Origin: an uncultured Oscillibacter sp.
GTDB lineage: Bacteria; Bacillota; Clostridia; Oscillospirales; Oscillospiraceae
Assembly: GCF_910584465.1 (NCBI RefSeq)
Contig: NZ_CAJUBK010000002.1
Span: forward strand, 1-64,000
Length of the DNA stretch: 64,000 nucleotides
Reading direction: 5' to 3'
The notes under the pieces are model-generated. The model was not told the origin of the DNA, ran no database searches, and worked only from the letters and a program-made list of their open reading frames with translations. Shown here piece after piece: positions 42,358 through 50,511 of the stretch (its first letter is position 1; the number at the start of each line of letters is the position of its first letter). Both the position numbers and the translations under genes were made by a program.

Positions 42358-42822
42358 ATGGAGATCGAGATCTTACATTTCCACTGTCCCGGCCTGGAAG
42401 ACGGCGGGACCTTCCCCCGGGAGAACACCGGGTGGGGGAAAGACCTGTCCCCGGAGATCGTCCTGGAGGACTTGTCCCCCCGGGCCAGGACCCTGGCCGT
42501 CACGCTGGAGGACATGAGCCACCCGGTGAAGGGCTTCACCCACTGGGTGATGTGGAACTTCCCCGCCCGGAAGGTCATCCCCGGCGGACTGCCCAAGCAC
42601 GAGCGGCTGGAGAACGGCATCACCCAGGGCGTCGCTTACGGCATCCACCGCTACGCGGGGCCGAAGCCGCCGGTCTGGAGCCACCACCGCTACCGTCTGA
42701 CGGTCTACGCCCTGGACTGCGTCCTGGGCATCAGCTCCAATTCCCGGAAGCGGCAGTTCCTCAAGGCGGCGGAAGGGCATATCCTGCAAAAGGGCAGCCT
42801 GACGGCGGGATATGGCGGATGA
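42358..42822 (+). CDS. YbhB/YbcL-type phosphatidylethanolamine-binding (PEBP) family protein
   Basis: The 154-residue cytoplasmic protein carries the PEBP ligand-binding motifs: TLAVTLEDMSHP (the D-x-D-x-P-like strand), FTHWVMWNFPA and the GIHRYAGPKPPVWSHHRY anion-site segment (G-x-H-R-Y), and YRLTVYALD. Bacterial members are called Raf kinase inhibitor-like; their substrate is unclear, though phosphate or phosphate monoester binding is likely. It is co-transcribed with the NCS2 permease. Confidence 0.93.
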   Translation: MEIEILHFHCPGLEDGGTFPRENTGWGKDLSPEIVLEDLSPRARTLAVTLEDMSHPVKGFTHWVMWNFPARKVIPGGLPKHERLENGITQGVAYGIHRYAGPKPPVWSHHRYRLTVYALDCVLGISSNSRKRQFLKAAEGHILQKGSLTAGYGG

Positions 42823-42861
42823 AGGTCCTCCCCGGAGCATCGGAAAAGCGGCGGAGGCTCC

Positions 42862-42920
42862 ATCGATGGGGAGGGAGAACATCACGAGAGGGACCCGGGA
42901 AGGGTCCCTCTCGTTTCTTC
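42862..42920 (+). repeat. Intergenic hairpin repeat, third member of the ACGAGAGGGACCC family
   Basis: CATCGATGGGGAGGGAGAA followed by a perfect 13-bp hairpin (42884-42896 with 42902-42914) resembles positions 21020-21073 and 23157-23210 of the two 155-bp elements, without their outer ends. Confidence 0.65.
42884..42917. terminator. Terminator between the PEBP gene and the convergent GNAT gene
   Basis: ACGAGAGGGACCC / GGGTCCCTCTCGT, perfect 13-bp stem with a 5-base loop, then TTTC. It lies inside the third hairpin repeat. Confidence 0.75.
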
Positions 42921-42968
42921 GATCCACGAGACGCCGTTTTGCGGGCGCCCCGGCCCGCCGGGGCCGCG

Positions 42969-43484
42969 TCAGCCGATCCCGAACTCTTTCGCGTATCGCA
43001 TGACGCCGTGGAGGCTGGGGGCGTTTTCCTTCAGCTTGCGGGCCATGAAGTTTTCGCGCGGCACGTCGAACGGCGGCTTTATGCCGGATCGGTCCGCCGG
43101 CAGATATCCTGCCCTCGAGTAGTATCCCCCGTCGCCCAATACGACCGAATACGCGTGCCCCGATCCGGCGGCGATCTTGTGCCCCTCCTCGATCAAAGCG
43201 GTGCCGATCCCCTTCCCCTGGTATCCGGGGAGGACGGCCAGGGGCGCCAGGGCCAGGACCGGGACATCCCCGACGCTTGCCGCTGTGAACAGGATGTGCC
43301 CCACGATCTTCCCGTCCATCTCGGCGACCAGGGACAGATCGGGGATGAACGCGTCCCCGGCCCTCAGGGCATCCACCAGGTCCTGCTCGGTCCCGTCGGA
43401 ATGCTCCGCCTGGCTGAACGCGGCCTTTATCAGGGCGTATACCGCTCCGTGGTCCTTCGCTTCTTCTTTCCTTATGACGAGCAT
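42969..43484 (-). CDS. GNAT-family N-acetyltransferase
   Basis: The 171-residue protein starts LVIRKEEAKDHGAVYALIKAAF and contains the acetyl-CoA pyrophosphate loop LAVLPGYQGKGIGTALIEEG near residues 85-104, followed by VVLGDGGYYSRAGYLPADRS, the typical YhbS-like ending. ATG 43484 has GAGGTG at 6-base spacing; a longer frame to 43649 lacks support. The acyl acceptor is unknown. Nested inverted repeats lie just upstream. Confidence 0.92.
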   Translation of the reverse strand: MLVIRKEEAKDHGAVYALIKAAFSQAEHSDGTEQDLVDALRAGDAFIPDLSLVAEMDGKIVGHILFTAASVGDVPVLALAPLAVLPGYQGKGIGTALIEEGHKIAAGSGHAYSVVLGDGGYYSRAGYLPADRSGIKPPFDVPRENFMARKLKENAPSLHGVMRYAKEFGIG

Positions 43485-43492
43485 ATCACACC

Positions 43493-43523
43493 TCACGATC
43501 TTGATCGGACGGTCCGATCGTGA
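43493..43523. promoter_or_regulatory. Nested inverted repeats upstream of the GNAT gene
   Basis: TCACGATC (43493-43500) and GATCGTGA (43516-43523) are perfect complements, and inside them GATCGGAC (43503-43510) and GTCCGATC (43512-43519) form a second palindrome. It overlaps the leader of the GNAT gene and looks like a regulator site or an mRNA hairpin. From here to 43736 I see no gene. Confidence 0.45.
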
Positions 43524-43736
43524 CACAGATCCCGGTCCGAGCCAAGCTTTTTTGCGGGGACGCCGGGCCCGGGAGCGGCCCCGCCCCTCCCGGAGCGGGA
43601 TCTTGGAGGCCCTCTTTTCAGATCGGCGCCGTTCGACGGCTTTTGACAAAATGATCCGTCAAAATATCGAAAGCGCACCGTTCCCCGATACCGGCGTGTG
43701 ACTGCCCGAGAGATCGGGATCTCCCGATCTGGGTAT

Positions 43737-43925
43737 TCACGATAAGATGCTTGCGATAATAGCGATCGTGCAGACGGATGATACTCCCGCACTGAATATG
43801 ACGATCACTTTTTTGACCGCTTTATCCCCATTTACCGCCATATCTATTTTGCCTGAAAACAAAGCGCAGACGATGGCGGCGATCATTAACGATATAGACA
43901 TTGACAATATAGAAAGTTTCCCCAT
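43737..43925 (-). CDS. Small two-helix membrane protein of unknown function
   Basis: The 62-residue product consists of two hydrophobic helices (about residues 6-24 and 40-61) joined by a basic loop (NGDKAVKKV). ATG 43925 has GGAGGGAGAT upstream and a near-consensus promoter at 43987-43959, which argues for a real gene despite its size. Its base composition is clearly more AT-rich than its neighbours. No family was recognised. Confidence 0.65.
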   Translation of the reverse strand: MGKLSILSMSISLMIAAIVCALFSGKIDMAVNGDKAVKKVIVIFSAGVSSVCTIAIIASILS

Positions 43926-43958
43926 ATCTCCCTCCACGGCTTCCGGTCTGCTGAGCCG

Positions 43959-43987
43959 ATCATAGCACACCGTTGCTGCTGCGTCAA
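43959..43987 (-). promoter_or_regulatory. Promoter of the small membrane-protein gene
   Basis: Minus-strand TTGACG (43987-43982), a 17-bp spacer and TATGAT (43964-43959). Confidence 0.78.
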
Positions 43988-44060
43988 CCGGGTTTTGTAG
44001 AAACTGCCGAAGTGATGCCTTGGCAGCACGTTCCTCAAGGGGGATCCTGGAAATTCCCGC

Positions 44061-44089
44061 TTTATTATTGGCGCGGATCGTGCTATACT
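44061..44089 (+). promoter_or_regulatory. Probable promoter of rlmB
   Basis: TATACT (44084-44089) is strong; the -35 candidate TTTATT at 17 bp is weak. A 9-bp inverted repeat (CGAAGTCCC / GGGACTTCG, 44114-44132) lies in the leader. Confidence 0.5.
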
Positions 44090-44154
44090 GACGATGTATC
44101 GACAAAATTTGCTCGAAGTCCCCGGGACTTCGTCCATGCAGGAAAGGAGCGCCT

Positions 44155-44916
44155 ATGGACGAGCGCAGATCCCCCCCCCTGGAAGCCGACGGCATCATCG
44201 AGGGGCGCAACGCCGTCATCGAGGCCCTGCGGGCCGGGACGGCCATCGACAAGATCTACCTCCAGAAGGGCGAGACGGACCGGACCCTGGGCCACATCGC
44301 CTCCAAGGCGAGGGCCGCCGGGACGGTGGTGGTGGAGGCGGACAGGCGGAAGCTGGACGCCATGAGCCGCACCCACGCCCACCAGGGCGTCATCGCGCTG
44401 GCCTCCGTCCGGGAATATGCCAGCGTGGAGGACATCCTCCGGGCGGCGGCGGACAAGGGCGAGCCGCCCCTGCTGGTGGTCTGCGACGAGCTCTCGGACC
44501 CCCACAACCTGGGGGCCGTGATCCGCACGGCGGAGTGCGCCGGGGCCCACGGCGTCATCATCCCCAAGCGCCGGAGCGCCGGGCTGACGGCGGTGGTGGC
44601 CAAGACCTCCGCCGGAGCCGTGGCCCACGTCCCCGTGGCCCGGGTGCCCAACCTCCCGGCGCTGCTGAAAGAGCTGAAGGGCCGGGGCGTCTGGGTCTTC
44701 GGCACGGCGGCGGACGGGGCCGTGCCCCTCTACGACGCCGACCTCAAGGGCCCCGCCGCCATCGTCATCGGCAGCGAGGGGGACGGCATGGGCCGTCTGG
44801 TGGCGGAGAGCTGCGACTTCCTGGTCCGCATCCCCATGCGGGGGAAGCTGAACTCCCTGAACGCTTCCGCCGCCGCCGCGATCATGCTCTATGAAGCCGT
44901 CCGGCAGAGACTGTGA
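44155..44916 (+). CDS. rlmB: 23S rRNA (guanosine-2'-O-)-methyltransferase RlmB, SPOUT family
   Basis: The 253-residue enzyme uses SAM to methylate a ribose in the 23S rRNA P-loop region. It has the N-terminal substrate-binding domain (IEGRNAVIEALRAGTAIDKIY) and the SPOUT knot with its three motifs: ELSDPHNLGAVIRTAECAG, AIVIGSEGDGMG and IPMRGKLNSLNASAAAAIMLY. Start follows GAAAGGAG. The close spacing to the next gene (35 bases) suggests co-transcription. RlmB rather than TrmH is chosen from the N-terminal domain. Confidence 0.95.
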   Translation: MDERRSPPLEADGIIEGRNAVIEALRAGTAIDKIYLQKGETDRTLGHIASKARAAGTVVVEADRRKLDAMSRTHAHQGVIALASVREYASVEDILRAAADKGEPPLLVVCDELSDPHNLGAVIRTAECAGAHGVIIPKRRSAGLTAVVAKTSAGAVAHVPVARVPNLPALLKELKGRGVWVFGTAADGAVPLYDADLKGPAAIVIGSEGDGMGRLVAESCDFLVRIPMRGKLNSLNASAAAAIMLYEAVRQRL

Positions 44917-44951
44917 CGAAGACCCGCATCCCTTTTGAAGGAGGGGATCCC

Positions 44952-47117
44952 ATGACCCCGATGGATGACAACCATATCGATGCCCCGGTCCCCCCGGAGG
45001 AGGATTACTCCCTGGAGGAGATCCTGGCCGAGTACGGCGGGAGCCTGGAGGACCACCTCCTCCACTCGGCGGAGCCGGCCCCGGGCGATGCGGCGCAGGC
45101 CCCCTCCCCGGAGGGACCTCCCTCCCCGGAGGGGCCGGGAGGAGGGCCCGCCCCGGGAGCGGCGGGAGCGCCCCCCGCTCCGGAGCCCCCGGCGGCGTCC
45201 CCGCCGCCCCCCGCCCCGGAGCCGCCGGGGACGCCGGTCCCGCCGCCCAAGACGCCCGATCCCATCCAGGAGGCGGAACGGGCGGCCCGGGCGGATGTGG
45301 AGAAGCTGAAGATCCCCCGCCCCCGGCCCATCTCCCTGGAGGATGTGGTGGGCAGTACGGTGGACGCGGTGATGGAGGAGGCGCGGGAGCCCATCCTGCC
45401 GCCGCGCCGCGGGGGCCTGTTCTCCCGGAAGCCCGCCGAGGACACGGAGTCCCTGCCCCCGCCTCCGCCGCCGGAGCCCGAGCCGGATCCGGAGCCCATC
45501 GGCCCCGAGCCGGAGCTCTGGGAGGCGGCCCACGACGCCCGGCAGCTCTATATCCGCCGGAAGCACACGGTGGTCCTTCCCCTGATCCCGGCGCTGCTGC
45601 CCACCCTGGCCCTGATCCTGGAGCGGTATCAGATCAAGCTGCCCTATGTGTCCGGGAGCCTGGGGTCCCAGTGCGTGTTCCTGCTGGTCTGCCTGGGGCT
45701 GACGGCGGTCCTTTGCCGCCACGTGTTCATCAAGGGGGTGGGGATGCTCCTGCGCCGCCGGTTCGTGGCGGAGCTGCTGGCCTCCCTCTCGGCCCTGGTG
45801 TCGGCGGCGGACTGCGCCGCCCGGCTGCTGGGGGACCGGCCCAGCGAGGTGACGCCCTACGCCGCCGTCTCCTGCATGGTCCTGGTCTTCGCCCAGTGGG
45901 GCGTCCGCCGGGAGAGCAAGGGGAATCATGACATGCTCCGGGCCGCGTCCGTGGACGACGACCCGCCCTACCTCATCACCGACACCCCCCAGGGGGCCTG
46001 CAAGCAGCGGGGGGCGGTCCCGGGCTTTTTCACCACCGCCGCCCGCAGCGACATCTCCACGCTCTGGCAGACGGCGCTGCTGCCGGTGTTCCTGGCGGCG
46101 GCCGTGGTGTTCGCGGGGCTCGGCGCCGCGGAGCGGGAGGGGACCTTCCTGCTGAACCTCTCGGCCATCCTGCCGGCGGCGGCCACGTGCTCCCTGCCGC
46201 TGTGCTGGGCCCTGCCCTGGTCCAAGCTGTCGGAGCACCTGCAAAAGACCGGCTGCGCCGTGGCGGGCTGGTCCGGGGCCCAGAAGATCAGCGCCCGGCG
46301 GCGGATGATCGTCACCGACGGGGACCTCTTCCCCCCCGGGGCCGTCCAGCTCAACGGCCGGAAGCTCTACGACGAGACGCAGGAGCGGGCCGTCTCCCTG
46401 GCCGCGTCCATGGCGCGGGCCGCCGGGTCCGGGCTGGAGCGGCTCTTCAACAACCTGGTCCGAAGCGAGGGCGGACGCTATGAGAAGGTGGATGATTTCA
46501 GCTTCTACGAGGAGGGCGGCTGGTCCGGCATCATCCGGGGGGAGTCCGTGCTGATGGGCAGCGCCTCCTTCATGCGCAAGATGAACGTGGACCTGCCGGC
46601 GGACGTGACCCTCCGGACCGGCGTCTTCCTGGCGGTGGACAAGGAGCTTGCCGCCGTCTTCGCCGTGAAATACAACCCGGCGGAGAACGTGGACTTCGCC
46701 CTGCAGATGACGCGGCGCAGCCGGATCCAGCCGATCCTGGCCTCCCGGGATCCCAACATCACCCCGGCCCTCATCCGGCGGAAGTTCAGCCGGAACATCG
46801 GGCTGGAGTATCCCGGCCTCACGGAGCGCGTCGCCCTCAGCGAGGCGGAGAAGGACCGGGGGATACCCCGCGCCCTGCTGTTCCGGGAGGGGCTGCTGCC
46901 CTACGCGGAGACGGTGGCAGGGAGCCTTCGGCTGTGCAAGGCGGTCCGCCGGGCGGCGGCGATCTCCCTGCTGGGCAGCTGGGCGGGGACGCTGCTGACC
47001 TTCTACCTCACCAACCTGGGGGCCTATGAGCTGCTGGACCCCCTGGCGCTGGAGCTCTTCCTGCTGCTGTGGACCCTGCCGGTGCTGCTGATGGCGGACT
47101 GGACGGGGCGGTACTGA
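44952..47117 (+). CDS. Large membrane protein resembling a P-type ATPase without the catalytic DKTGT motif
   Basis: The 721-residue protein has a disordered Pro/Glu-rich N-terminus (about 1-195) and helices near 206-225, 240-260, 300-317, 375-395 and 400-424. A soluble module follows with GESVLMGSASFMRKMNVDLP, similar to the nucleotide-binding domain of P1B ATPases. Two C-terminal helices complete it. Where a P-type ATPase would have Asp-Lys-Thr-Gly-Thr, this protein has MIVTDGDLFPPGAVQLNG near residues 452-470, so phosphorylation by the usual route is unlikely. ATG 44952 follows GAAGGAGGGG. It lies between rlmB and a HAD phosphatase. The family resemblance is by eye. Confidence 0.75.
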   Translation: MTPMDDNHIDAPVPPEEDYSLEEILAEYGGSLEDHLLHSAEPAPGDAAQAPSPEGPPSPEGPGGGPAPGAAGAPPAPEPPAASPPPPAPEPPGTPVPPPKTPDPIQEAERAARADVEKLKIPRPRPISLEDVVGSTVDAVMEEAREPILPPRRGGLFSRKPAEDTESLPPPPPPEPEPDPEPIGPEPELWEAAHDARQLYIRRKHTVVLPLIPALLPTLALILERYQIKLPYVSGSLGSQCVFLLVCLGLTAVLCRHVFIKGVGMLLRRRFVAELLASLSALVSAADCAARLLGDRPSEVTPYAAVSCMVLVFAQWGVRRESKGNHDMLRAASVDDDPPYLITDTPQGACKQRGAVPGFFTTAARSDISTLWQTALLPVFLAAAVVFAGLGAAEREGTFLLNLSAILPAAATCSLPLCWALPWSKLSEHLQKTGCAVAGWSGAQKISARRRMIVTDGDLFPPGAVQLNGRKLYDETQERAVSLAASMARAAGSGLERLFNNLVRSEGGRYEKVDDFSFYEEGGWSGIIRGESVLMGSASFMRKMNVDLPADVTLRTGVFLAVDKELAAVFAVKYNPAENVDFALQMTRRSRIQPILASRDPNITPALIRRKFSRNIGLEYPGLTERVALSEAEKDRGIPRALLFREGLLPYAETVAGSLRLCKAVRRAAAISLLGSWAGTLLTFYLTNLGAYELLDPLALELFLLLWTLPVLLMADWTGRY

Positions 47118-47145
47118 GATCTTATCTTGAAGAGAGGAGCTGGAC

Positions 47146-47997
47146 TTGATCATGGGGAGATTCGATGGCGTGCTGCTGGCCAGCGACTTCGACAACACGC
47201 TGCTCTATACGGAGGACGCCCTCCGTTCCGGGGGCCCGGTGCCGGATCTGCCGGAGCGGAACCGGCAGGCGCTGGAGTACTTCATAGCGGAGGGGGGCCG
47301 CTTCGCCGTCGCGACGGGACGGGCCCTGGCGGCCTTCATCCGCTATGCGGACATGGTGCCCATGAACGCCCCCGGCGTGGTGTGCAACGGCGCGGCGATC
47401 TATGATTTCGCCAAGGGCGAGTACCTGGAGACCGCCATGCTGGACGCCGCCGCCCGGGAGCGGGGGCAGGCCGTGCTGGACCGCTTCCCCGGCGTGGCGG
47501 CGGAGGCGTACCACATCGACAACGTGATCCACGCCGTCCACATCAACGACATCTGCCGCCAGCACGAGCACATCACGAAGGCCGCCCTCACGGAGATGCC
47601 CTCCCTGCTGGACGTGCCCCTGCCGCTGGGGAAGATCCTCTTCGAGGCGGAGCATGGGCTGCTGGAGGAGGTCCTGGCCTTCCTCCAGGCCCAGGGCTGG
47701 GCGGAGGATTACGAGCTGATCTTCTCCGTGTCCCACCTGCTGGAGATGACCACCAGGGGCGCCAACAAGGGCGGCATGGTCCGCCGCCTGGCGGCCCGGC
47801 TGGGGATCCCCATGGAGCGGGTCTACTGCGCCGGGGACGAGGCCAACGACATCTCCATGCTCACCGCCGCCGCCGAGGGCTTCGCCCCCTGCAACTGCTC
47901 CGAGGCCGTCCGGGCCTGCGGGGCCACGATCGTGGGCCACGCCAGGGAGGGGGCCGTGGCGGATATCGTCGAACGGCTGGGCGAGCGGTATCCCTGA
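47146..47997 (+). CDS. Cof-type HAD-IIB family hydrolase
   Basis: The 283-residue phosphatase shows HAD motif I LLASDFDNTLL (Asp nucleophile, DxDxT-like with Asn), motif II VATGRALAAF, the cap domain, motif III TRGANKGGMVRRLAARL and motif IV YCAGDEANDISMLTAA. Substrates of this group are sugar phosphates or phosphorylated vitamins. I list the TTG at 47146, which is 8-9 bases from AGAGGAG; ATG 47152 is an alternative with a longer gap. A strong terminator follows. Confidence 0.92.
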   Translation: MIMGRFDGVLLASDFDNTLLYTEDALRSGGPVPDLPERNRQALEYFIAEGGRFAVATGRALAAFIRYADMVPMNAPGVVCNGAAIYDFAKGEYLETAMLDAAARERGQAVLDRFPGVAAEAYHIDNVIHAVHINDICRQHEHITKAALTEMPSLLDVPLPLGKILFEAEHGLLEEVLAFLQAQGWAEDYELIFSVSHLLEMTTRGANKGGMVRRLAARLGIPMERVYCAGDEANDISMLTAAAEGFAPCNCSEAVRACGATIVGHAREGAVADIVERLGERYP

Positions 47998-48013
47998 GAT
48001 CCGATATATGACC

Positions 48014-48043
48014 AAAGCCCGGCGGGGGATCCCGCCGGGCTTT
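48014..48043. terminator. Terminator between the two HAD phosphatase genes
   Basis: A perfect 13-bp stem (48014-48026 with 48031-48043) and a GGAT loop; the T residues form the end of the stem. Confidence 0.8.
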
Positions 48044-48053
48044 GAAATAAAAG

Positions 48054-48082
48054 GTGACAAGCGGCAAAAACTTTGGTATACT
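48054..48082 (+). promoter_or_regulatory. Promoter of thrH
   Basis: GTGACA (48054-48059), a 17-bp spacer and TATACT (48077-48082), 62 bp upstream of the start. Confidence 0.75.
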
Positions 48083-48143
48083 AAGGACACGATAGACGGA
48101 TGAGGCGCCGCCCTCATCATCTGAAAAACGAAGGAGGACTCGT

Positions 48144-48743
48144 ATGAATATCGTATGTCTTGACATGGAGGGCGTCCTCGTCCCCGAGATCTGGATCGCT
48201 TTTTCCGAGGCCAGCGGCATCCCCGAGCTGCGCCGCACCACAAGGGACGAGCCCGACTATGACAAGCTGATGAAGTTCCGCCTGGGCATCCTGGAGGAGC
48301 ACGGCCTGGGCCTGAAGGAGATCCAGGCCACCATCGCCAAGATCGATCCCCTCCCCGGGGCGAAGGAGTTCCTGGACGAGCTCCGGACCAAGACCCAGGT
48401 GCTTATCCTCAGCGACACCTTCGAGCAGTTCGCCAAGCCCCTGATGGAGAAGCTGGGCTGGCCCACCATCTTCTGCAACACCCTGGAGGTGGGCGCGGGC
48501 GGCAAGATCGCCGGCTATAAGATGCGCTGTGAGAAGTCCAAGCTCACCACCGTCAAGGCCCTCCAGTCCATCGGCTACGAGACCATCGCCGCCGGGGACA
48601 GCTTCAACGACCTGGCCATGATCCAGGCCAGCAAGGCGGGCTTCCTCTTCAAGAGCACCGAGCAGATCAAGAAGGACCATCCGGAGCTCCCCGCCTACGA
48701 GGAGTTCGGCGACCTGCTGGCGGCGATCGAAGCGGCGCTGTGA
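48144..48743 (+). CDS. thrH: Bifunctional phosphoserine phosphatase/homoserine phosphotransferase ThrH
   Basis: The 199-residue HAD protein begins NIVCLDMEGVLVPEIW (motif I, Asp7 and Glu9, the ThrH variant of DxDxT), with VLILSDTFEQF (motif II) and AAGDSFNDLAMIQASKAG (motif IV). ThrH dephosphorylates phosphoserine and can transfer the phosphate to homoserine, linking serine and threonine synthesis. Length and motifs are typical. Start follows GAAGGAGG. A small open frame and the DUF1015 gene follow on the same strand; DUF1015 proteins are often found near serine metabolism genes. Confidence 0.93.
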   Translation: MNIVCLDMEGVLVPEIWIAFSEASGIPELRRTTRDEPDYDKLMKFRLGILEEHGLGLKEIQATIAKIDPLPGAKEFLDELRTKTQVLILSDTFEQFAKPLMEKLGWPTIFCNTLEVGAGGKIAGYKMRCEKSKLTTVKALQSIGYETIAAGDSFNDLAMIQASKAGFLFKSTEQIKKDHPELPAYEEFGDLLAAIEAAL

Positions 48744-48750
48744 GGCGGGC

Positions 48751-48894
48751 ATGGATCTGAGCGTTTTCCGGGGGGCCCTGTGGGAGATCTCCCGGGTGCC
48801 CCTGACGATCCTGGCCGCTCCGGCCCTGCCGCTGGCGGCGGTCTGCCTGGGGACCATCGCGGTCATGGTCTGCCGGGAGCTGCGGAAAAAATAA
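48751..48894 (+). CDS. Possible 47-residue single-helix membrane protein
   Basis: Between thrH and the DUF1015 gene lies an open frame for MDLSVFRGALWEISR followed by a hydrophobic helix (LTILAAPALPLAAVCLG) and a basic end (CRELRKK). It starts 7 bases after the thrH stop, but the upstream GAGGCGGG is a weak ribosome site. The positive-inside layout is sensible for a small membrane protein. No homology is recalled. Confidence 0.4.
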   Translation: MDLSVFRGALWEISRVPLTILAAPALPLAAVCLGTIAVMVCRELRKK

Positions 48895-48913
48895 GTAGGA
48901 AGGGAGATCCCGC

Positions 48914-50197
48914 ATGGATCCCAAATTTGAAAAGCTGGGCTTCTATCCCGCCGACATCCTCTTGCCCAGGGAGGGCACGGATATGACGAAATGGGCCGTG
49001 GTGGCCTGCGACCAGTTCACCTCTCAGCCCGAGTACTGGCAGGCGGTGGAGGACACCGTGGGCGGTGCGCCGTCCAGCCTCCGCCTCATCCTGCCGGAGG
49101 CGGCGCTGAGCGCTCCGGACGTGGAGGAGCGCATCTCCGGCGTCAACGCCGCCATGGGGAGGTACCTCTCCGAGGGCCTCTTCCGGGAGCTGCCGGACAG
49201 CCTCCTTTATATCGAGCGGGTCCAGTCCGACGGGAAGATCCGCCACGGCCTCGTCGGCATGGTGGACCTGGAACAGTACGACTTCACCCCCGGCTCCGGG
49301 GCCCTCATCCGGGCCACGGAGGGCACTGTCCTCTCCCGCATCCCCCCTCGGGTCAAGGTGCGCAGGAACGCCCCCATCGAACTGCCCCACGTCATGCTTT
49401 TGATCGACGATCCTAACAAGACCGTCATCGAGCCCCTGACCAGGGCCTCCGGCGAGATGGAGCAGCTGTACAGCTTCGACCTCCAGCAGGGCGGCGGGCA
49501 CATCACCGGATGGAAGCTCACCGCCGCCCAGATGGACGGCGCGGCGGACGCCCTGGCGGCGCTGTGCACCCCGGAGGAACAGGCGTGGAAGTACGGCGTG
49601 AAGGACGCCGCGCCGCTGCTGTTCGCCGTGGGCGACGGGAACCATTCCCTGGCGACGGCCAAGCAGTGCTATGAGGATCTGAAAAAGACCACCCCCGAGA
49701 GCGAGTGGGCCGGGCTCCCCGCCCGGTACGCCCTGGTGGAGGTGGTGAACAATCACGACGACGCCCTCCAGTTCGAGCCGATCCACCGTGTGGTCTTCGG
49801 CGTGGAGCCGGAGGCGGTGCTGGAGGCGCTGAAAGCCTATTGCCCCGGCGCTTACGAGGGCAGGGGCGAGGGGCACACCATCGCCTATACCCACGCGGGC
49901 GGGACGGGCTGGATCACCGTGCCCAAGCCCCGGGTGCAGCTGGCGGTGGGGACGCTCCAGGCGTTCCTGGACAGCTACGTCAAGGACCACGGCGGGGAAG
50001 TGGACTATATCCACGGCGACAGCGTGACGGACCGCCTGGGGGAGCAGCCGGGGAGCATCGGCTTCAAGCTCCCCGCCATGGGGAAGCAGCAGCTCTTCAA
50101 GACCGTCATGGCCGACGGCGTGCTGCCCCGGAAGACCTTCTCCATGGGCCACGCGGAGGACAAACGGTACTATGTGGAGGCCAGGAAGATCCGCTGA
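48914..50197 (+). CDS. DUF1015 family protein
   Basis: The 427-residue soluble protein matches DUF1015: KWAVVACDQFTSQPEYW near residue 26, then LFAVGDGNHSLATAKQCYED with the conserved GDGNHS, and later YALVEVVNNHDDALQFEPIHR (N-x-H-D..E-P-I-H-R) and IHGDSVTDRL. The family is predicted to act as a HEPN-like or kinase-related enzyme in serine metabolism; in archaea a relative (SerK) phosphorylates serine. The position 170 bases after thrH supports a link with phosphoserine, which is inference. Start follows GGAAGGGAG. A strong terminator follows. Confidence 0.93.
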   Translation: MDPKFEKLGFYPADILLPREGTDMTKWAVVACDQFTSQPEYWQAVEDTVGGAPSSLRLILPEAALSAPDVEERISGVNAAMGRYLSEGLFRELPDSLLYIERVQSDGKIRHGLVGMVDLEQYDFTPGSGALIRATEGTVLSRIPPRVKVRRNAPIELPHVMLLIDDPNKTVIEPLTRASGEMEQLYSFDLQQGGGHITGWKLTAAQMDGAADALAALCTPEEQAWKYGVKDAAPLLFAVGDGNHSLATAKQCYEDLKKTTPESEWAGLPARYALVEVVNNHDDALQFEPIHRVVFGVEPEAVLEALKAYCPGAYEGRGEGHTIAYTHAGGTGWITVPKPRVQLAVGTLQAFLDSYVKDHGGEVDYIHGDSVTDRLGEQPGSIGFKLPAMGKQQLFKTVMADGVLPRKTFSMGHAEDKRYYVEARKIR

Positions 50198-50220
50198 TCT
50201 CCGTACGATGCTGCGATAGA

Positions 50221-50255
50221 AGGACCGGGAACGCGGTGCGTTCCCGGTCCTTTTT
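50221..50255 (+). terminator. Terminator of the thrH-DUF1015 unit
   Basis: A perfect 14-bp stem (50221-50234 with 50238-50251), GGT loop, then TTTTTC. Confidence 0.92.
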
Positions 50256-50282
50256 CGGATGCGCGGCCCTTTTCGGGAAGGA

Positions 50283-50311
50283 TCGACAAAATACGATCCG
50301 GACCCTATAAT
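50283..50311 (+). promoter_or_regulatory. Promoter of the candidate toxin mRNA
   Basis: TCGACA (50283-50288), a 17-bp spacer and a consensus TATAAT (50306-50311), predicting a start near 50318. Confidence 0.8.
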
Positions 50312-50397
50312 GGCGGAAGGAGAGCGTTGCTGCATACAGACGGTTGGTCCACCGTTATGACCCCTGCGCGAATACCAAACAGGGGGAGGTGGTGCTG

Positions 50398-50484
50398 ATG
50401 TGGAAAGGATGGCGTTTTGCCGCCCTGCGCTTCCTGGTGTTTTTCACCGGGGCGCTGTGGATACTTACCACGAAAGCGTGCTAG
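50398..50484 (+). CDS. 28-residue hydrophobic peptide, candidate type I toxin
   Basis: The peptide begins MWKGWRFAALRFLVFF and continues TGALWILTTKAC: a basic N-terminus and one membrane helix, the profile of type I toxins such as TxpA, BsrG or Fst. An exceptionally strong ribosome site (AGGGGGAGGTGG) precedes it, but CCCCTG at 50361-50366 can pair with CAGGGG at 50380-50385 and partly hide it. The stop codon lies within the hairpin 50480-50511. The 5' leader AGACGGTTGG (50338-50347) is complementary to CCAACCGTCT (50540-50549), giving a possible long-range mRNA fold. A convergent promoter lies beyond. No homologue is claimed. Confidence 0.6.
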   Translation: MWKGWRFAALRFLVFFTGALWILTTKAC

Positions 50485-50511
50485 CCGTCCGGCTGTCCCC
50501 GAACGGCTAGC
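50480..50511. terminator. Hairpin shared by the opposed toxin and antisense transcripts
   Basis: GCTAGCCGT (50480-50488) pairs perfectly with ACGGCTAGC (50503-50511) around a 14-base loop. The flanking T content is modest on both sides (GGTTTACCCGTTT and CGCTTTCG), so it may be a terminator or a structural element. Confidence 0.5.

Noticed and set aside
44889..47198. Very long antisense open frames, such as the minus-strand frames opposite the 44.9-47.2 kb and 4.9-7.6 kb genes
   Set aside because: They lie opposite well-supported genes, are low-complexity (Gly, Arg, Pro, His-rich) and have no ribosome sites or motifs. They result from strong third-position GC.
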